Positions 60,878-64,000 of a DNA stretch of 64,000 nt are shown in pieces. The translations under genes were made by a program, and so were the position numbers. The notes under the pieces were generated by a model. That model searched no databases. It worked only from the letters and a program-made list of their open reading frames with translations, and was not told the origin of the DNA. Numbering within the stretch: position 1 is the first letter of the stretch; each line of letters begins with the position of its first letter. This DNA is from Oscillospiraceae bacterium (lineage in GTDB: Bacteria; Bacillota; Clostridia; Oscillospirales; Ruminococcaceae): the NCBI GenBank assembly GCA_017555565.1, contig JAFZGF010000028.1, forward strand, positions 62,001 through 126,000, written 5' to 3'.

Positions 60878-62239
60878 TTGAATTACATTCAATCGGTTAA
60901 AAATATAATAAACGAAAAATTCCCGAACCAGCCTCTTGCAAATGTAGTTACTTTTGGCTGTGCACAAAATGAAAATGACTCTGAAAAAGTACGAGGTCTT
61001 CTTGCACAGATTGGATATACAATGACAGATTCACTTGAAGAAAGTGATATTGTGATTTACAATACCTGTGCGATCAGAGAAAATGCGGAGCTGAAAATAT
61101 TCGGTAATATAGGCAAGCTTAAAGCACTCAAAGCGGCAAAACCAGATATGATAGTTGCGGTATGCGGATGTATGGTAATGCAGCAGCATATTGTTGACAA
61201 AATCAAAAAAAGCTATCCTTTTGTAGATATTGTATTTGGTGTAAATAATCTGGAGATTTTGCCATTGCTGATGTACAAACGATATACTGAAGGTAAAAAG
61301 CAGATTCTTCCACCGCAGGAAAAAACAGATATCGTAGAAAATACTCCGATATTGAGAAATGGAAAATCAAAGGCTTCCATATCAATTATGTTTGGATGTG
61401 ATAATTTCTGCGCATACTGCATTGTTCCATATGTTAGAGGCAGGGAACGTAGCAGAAAACCTCAGGATATCTACAATGAATTCAAATCACTTGTTGAGGC
61501 GGGTTATAAAGACATCACTCTGCTTGGACAGAATGTAAATTCCTACGGCAAAAATCTGGAAGAAAAATATGATTTTGCTGATTTGTTGCAGCTTTTATGT
61601 ACAGTTCCTGGCGAATATGTGATTCATTTTATGTCCAGCCATCCAAAAGACATCAGCAAAAAACTGATTGATACCATAAGGGATAATCCACAGATATCCC
61701 GTCAGATTCATCTTCCGGTACAGGCAGGCAACGATCGAGTGTTAAAGGAAATGAACAGACACTATACAATCGGCCAGTATATGGATATAATAAACTATGC
61801 CAGACAACAGATTGAAGATGTTTCTTTCTCAAGTGATATTATTGTGGGGTTCCCAGGTGAAACTTTTGAAGAATATCTTGATACAGAAAAACTTGTTAAA
61901 GATGTTCGATTTACACAGTTGTTTACTTATATTTATTCCAGACGAAACGGTACGAAGGCCGCTGCTATGGAAGATAATATAAGTCATAAAGAAAAATCTG
62001 TATGGCTTAACAGACTGATTAAAATCCAGCAGGAAATTGTATTTGAACATCTGAACAGCTTTATAGGAAAAGAAGTAAAGGCACTGGTTGAAGAAAAACA
62101 TGATGATGGAAGTTACACAGCCAGAATGTCAAATACTTTTGTGGTAAAATTTATTGCAGATACAGACTGTATGGACCAGTTTGTAAATTTAAAAATTACA
62201 GGTAAAAAAGGCACCAGCTTAACAGCTGAACTTATATAA
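60878..62239 (+). CDS. miaB: tRNA-2-methylthio-N6-dimethylallyladenosine synthase MiaB
   Basis: The 453-residue radical-SAM methylthiotransferase adds the methylthio group to i6A37 of tRNA. The N-terminal cluster ligands are TFGCAQNENDSEKV, NTCAIRENAE and VCGCM; the radical-SAM motif is FGCDNFCAYCIVPYVRGRER; a TRAM domain closes the protein. TTG at 60878 is seven bases from AGGAGG and is the start; another TTG at 60860 overlaps the uvrA stop and precedes the site. Confidence 0.95.
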   Translation: MNYIQSVKNIINEKFPNQPLANVVTFGCAQNENDSEKVRGLLAQIGYTMTDSLEESDIVIYNTCAIRENAELKIFGNIGKLKALKAAKPDMIVAVCGCMVMQQHIVDKIKKSYPFVDIVFGVNNLEILPLLMYKRYTEGKKQILPPQEKTDIVENTPILRNGKSKASISIMFGCDNFCAYCIVPYVRGRERSRKPQDIYNEFKSLVEAGYKDITLLGQNVNSYGKNLEEKYDFADLLQLLCTVPGEYVIHFMSSHPKDISKKLIDTIRDNPQISRQIHLPVQAGNDRVLKEMNRHYTIGQYMDIINYARQQIEDVSFSSDIIVGFPGETFEEYLDTEKLVKDVRFTQLFTYIYSRRNGTKAAAMEDNISHKEKSVWLNRLIKIQQEIVFEHLNSFIGKEVKALVEEKHDDGSYTARMSNTFVVKFIADTDCMDQFVNLKITGKKGTSLTAELI

Positions 62240-62258
62240 ATTTTAAGGAGAAATAAAA

Positions 62259-62684
62259 ATGGAAAACTTTGATATTATTTATGAATTCAGACTTCTCGCA
62301 AAAAAACTTCAGCAGGATGACAGAATTGTTTATCTTGAACAGGTTAAAAAGAAAATGGATATGGACAAGGAACTCCAGGACCTTATCAGAAAATTCAACC
62401 TTATGCAGTATGAATACAGAGTTGAAATGGTTAAAGAAGATGGCGTAAGGGATGATGCTAAAGTTGAACAGCTGAACAGAGATATGATTTCTGTTTATTC
62501 TGACATCATGGCAAATGAATTTATGATGGAATACAACGAATGCAAAAATGATGTAGACAGCCTTACACAGCTTATCCAGACAATTATCACAGCAGCTATC
62601 AACGGTGGTGACCCAATGATCGCAAATGTTCCAGAAGGCGGTTGTTCAGGTTCCTGCTCCAGCTGTTCCGGTTGCGGCAATTAA
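62259..62684 (+). CDS. YlbF/YmcA (RicF/RicA)-family protein with Cys-rich tail
   Basis: The 141-residue helical protein belongs to the YlbF/YmcA family. Its position directly after miaB is that of ymcA (ricA) in Bacillus. In B. subtilis YmcA, YlbF and YaaT form a complex that carries iron-sulfur clusters and affects RNA processing and development. Here the C-terminus ends in a cluster of four Cys (129, 133, 136, 139; spacing CxxxCxxCxxC) set among Gly and Ser, well suited to hold a cluster or metal. AAGGAG precedes the ATG. Confidence 0.85.
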   Translation: MENFDIIYEFRLLAKKLQQDDRIVYLEQVKKKMDMDKELQDLIRKFNLMQYEYRVEMVKEDGVRDDAKVEQLNRDMISVYSDIMANEFMMEYNECKNDVDSLTQLIQTIITAAINGGDPMIANVPEGGCSGSCSSCSGCGN

Positions 62685-62720
62685 TTAAAATTATAATACA
62701 GTATAGGTAGAGGTATTATT

Positions 62721-64000
62721 TTGGCTAATCTTTCTCCAATGATGCAACAGTATATGTCCATCAAAGAAGCCCATAAAGATCACATTGTCTTTTTCAGACT
62801 GGGTGATTTTTATGAAATGTTTTTTGACGATGCATTGCTTGCTTCAAAAGAACTTGAACTCACTCTCACAGGCCGCGACTGCGGTCTGCCAGAGCGTGCC
62901 CCTATGTGTGGTATACCATTCCACTCCAGCGAGGCATATATACAGCGACTGCTTGAAAAAGGCTATAAAGTGGCTATTTGCGAACAGACAGAATTGCCAC
63001 AAAAAGGTAAAACCCTGGTTAACAGAGATGTTATCAGGGTTGTTACTCCTGGCACAATTATGGAAAACAGTATGTTGTCTGAAGACAAAAATAACTATAT
63101 TGCCAGCATTTATATAGATAATAATCAGGCAAGCATTTGTTTCTGTGATATTTCCACAGGTTCAATGCAATCAACTGTTGTGGGCAATGATAATTTTGAA
63201 AATAATCTGAAATCAGAAATTTTCAAATATATGCCAAAAGAAATAATAATAAATACACCTATTCTTAAACTCAAATGGCTTACAGATTATCTGAAAAATA
63301 TCGTTCATTGTTCTGTGGAATTGATAGACGATGGAGAATACAATGATTTTGTAGTAGATGAAACTGTAAGGTCACAGTTTAAAGGCAAAACTTTCAGTAT
63401 TGAAATGTCCCGCTGTCTTTGGCAGCTGATTAACTATCTTTCACAGACACAGAAAGTGGGTATAGAAAAACTGGATGCTGTTGACAGTTATTCACAGGAT
63501 AATTATATGAAATTATCATATACAACAACATCTAACCTTGAACTGTTTGAAACTATCCGTTCCAAGGAAAAACGTGGCAGTCTTCTTTGGGTACTGGACA
63601 ATACCAAAACAAGTTTTGGTAAACGTATGCTGAGAAAAGTTATTTCAGCACCACTTATGGATAAAAATGAAATTGATCGCAGACTTGATGCCGTAGAATA
63701 TTTCAACAATAATCCTATGGTTCGCATGGACGTTCAGACTCATCTGAAAAATATTCAGGATATGGAGCGTCTGTGTACACGTGCAGGTTTTGGCAATGCA
63801 GGCCCAAGAGATGTGTTTTCTATGTCTCAGTCTATAAAGGCAATAGCACCGCTGAAAGCAGTTTTATACAAATCTGATAATCGGTTAATCTGTGATCTGA
63901 ATAATGACATTGATCCGTTGGAAAACCTTGGTGCTTTGCTAGATCGGGCTATTATTGAAAATCCACCAGCAACAATTAAAGATGGTGGAATAATCAAGGA
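62721..64000 (+). CDS. mutS: DNA mismatch repair protein MutS (partial, right edge)
   Basis: The first 426 codons are present and the frame runs off the window. The N-terminal mismatch-recognition domain shows MMQQYMSIKEAHKDHIVFFR, then LGDFYEMFFDDA with the GDFYE wedge, CGIPFHSSEAYIQRLLEKGY and VAICEQTE; the connector and lever regions follow (LDNTKTSFGKRMLRKVISAP). The ATPase domain lies outside the window. TTG at 62721 is seven bases after AGAGG and matches the usual N-terminus MANLSPMMQQY. Confidence 0.97.
   Translation, partial: MANLSPMMQQYMSIKEAHKDHIVFFRLGDFYEMFFDDALLASKELELTLTGRDCGLPERAPMCGIPFHSSEAYIQRLLEKGYKVAICEQTELPQKGKTLVNRDVIRVVTPGTIMENSMLSEDKNNYIASIYIDNNQASICFCDISTGSMQSTVVGNDNFENNLKSEIFKYMPKEIIINTPILKLKWLTDYLKNIVHCSVELIDDGEYNDFVVDETVRSQFKGKTFSIEMSRCLWQLINYLSQTQKVGIEKLDAVDSYSQDNYMKLSYTTTSNLELFETIRSKEKRGSLLWVLDNTKTSFGKRMLRKVISAPLMDKNEIDRRLDAVEYFNNNPMVRMDVQTHLKNIQDMERLCTRAGFGNAGPRDVFSMSQSIKAIAPLKAVLYKSDNRLICDLNNDIDPLENLGALLDRAIIENPPATIKDGGIIK

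Overview
The window is an AT-rich, tightly packed stretch of chromosome from a spore-forming low-GC Firmicute, most likely a member of the Clostridia (Oscillospiraceae/Ruminococcaceae-like). The evidence is an uninterrupted sporulation sigma factor sigK, a BofC-like secreted protein, a T-box in front of alaS, Gram-positive Shine-Dalgarno sequences, clostridial gene neighbourhoods (comEC-holA, uvrB-uvrA-miaB-ylbF/ymcA-mutS), and no phage, plasmid, insertion sequence or CRISPR array. I cannot assign a species.

Layout. 1-9.3 kb: an FkbH-like HAD protein running off the left edge, a BofC-like protein, a class A penicillin-binding protein with no ordinary start codon, an RluA pseudouridine synthase, a membrane exporter, a MerR/TipAS regulator, a fluoride riboswitch with no gene behind it, a peptidase S51/GDPD pair and a flavin split-barrel protein. 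9.3-15.5 kb: cell-wall amidase, SfsA, SigK, an unknown anchored protein and a divergent class B PBP. 15.5-23.8 kb: T-box-alaS, HIT protein, ComEC, HolA, an RNase M5-like Toprim protein fused to a HAD phosphatase, and a folate-type ECF S component. 23.8-27.9 kb: TrkH/TrkA potassium uptake on the minus strand, then smpB and tmRNA. 28-31.2 kb: an amino-sugar operon whose first gene fuses a Cro/C1-type helix-turn-helix to phosphoglucosamine mutase, followed by a GlmU-like acyltransferase and NagB.

31.2-44.4 kb is rich in nucleoside salvage: uridine phosphorylase, a truncated cytidine deaminase and four nucleoside hydrolases in two tandem pairs, interspersed with a TRIC-type channel, tRNA-Leu, an M20 amidohydrolase, a Crp/Fnr regulator, thioredoxin and a YtcJ-like amidohydrolase. 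44.4-48.2 kb: a CbxX-type AAA+ ATPase overlapping a YjbR gene, a phosphodiesterase and a 2-hydroxyacid dehydrogenase. 48.2-52.6 kb: a strong promoter, a small ORF, an unidentified permease and two tandem imidazolonepropionase-like amidohydrolases, which look like an uptake-and-hydrolysis module. 52.6-64 kb: a multi-spanning membrane protein, a second RluA enzyme, RadC, and the repair/tRNA-modification cluster uvrB-uvrA-miaB-ylbF/ymcA-mutS, with mutS cut by the right edge.

The points I consider least ordinary are the HTH-GlmM fusion with a palindrome in its own leader, the Toprim-HAD fusion, the orphan fluoride riboswitch, the paired nucleoside hydrolases in which one member of each pair lacks the His-Asp signature, the AUC-type start of the class A PBP, and the two SD-led small ORFs at 42370 and 48612.
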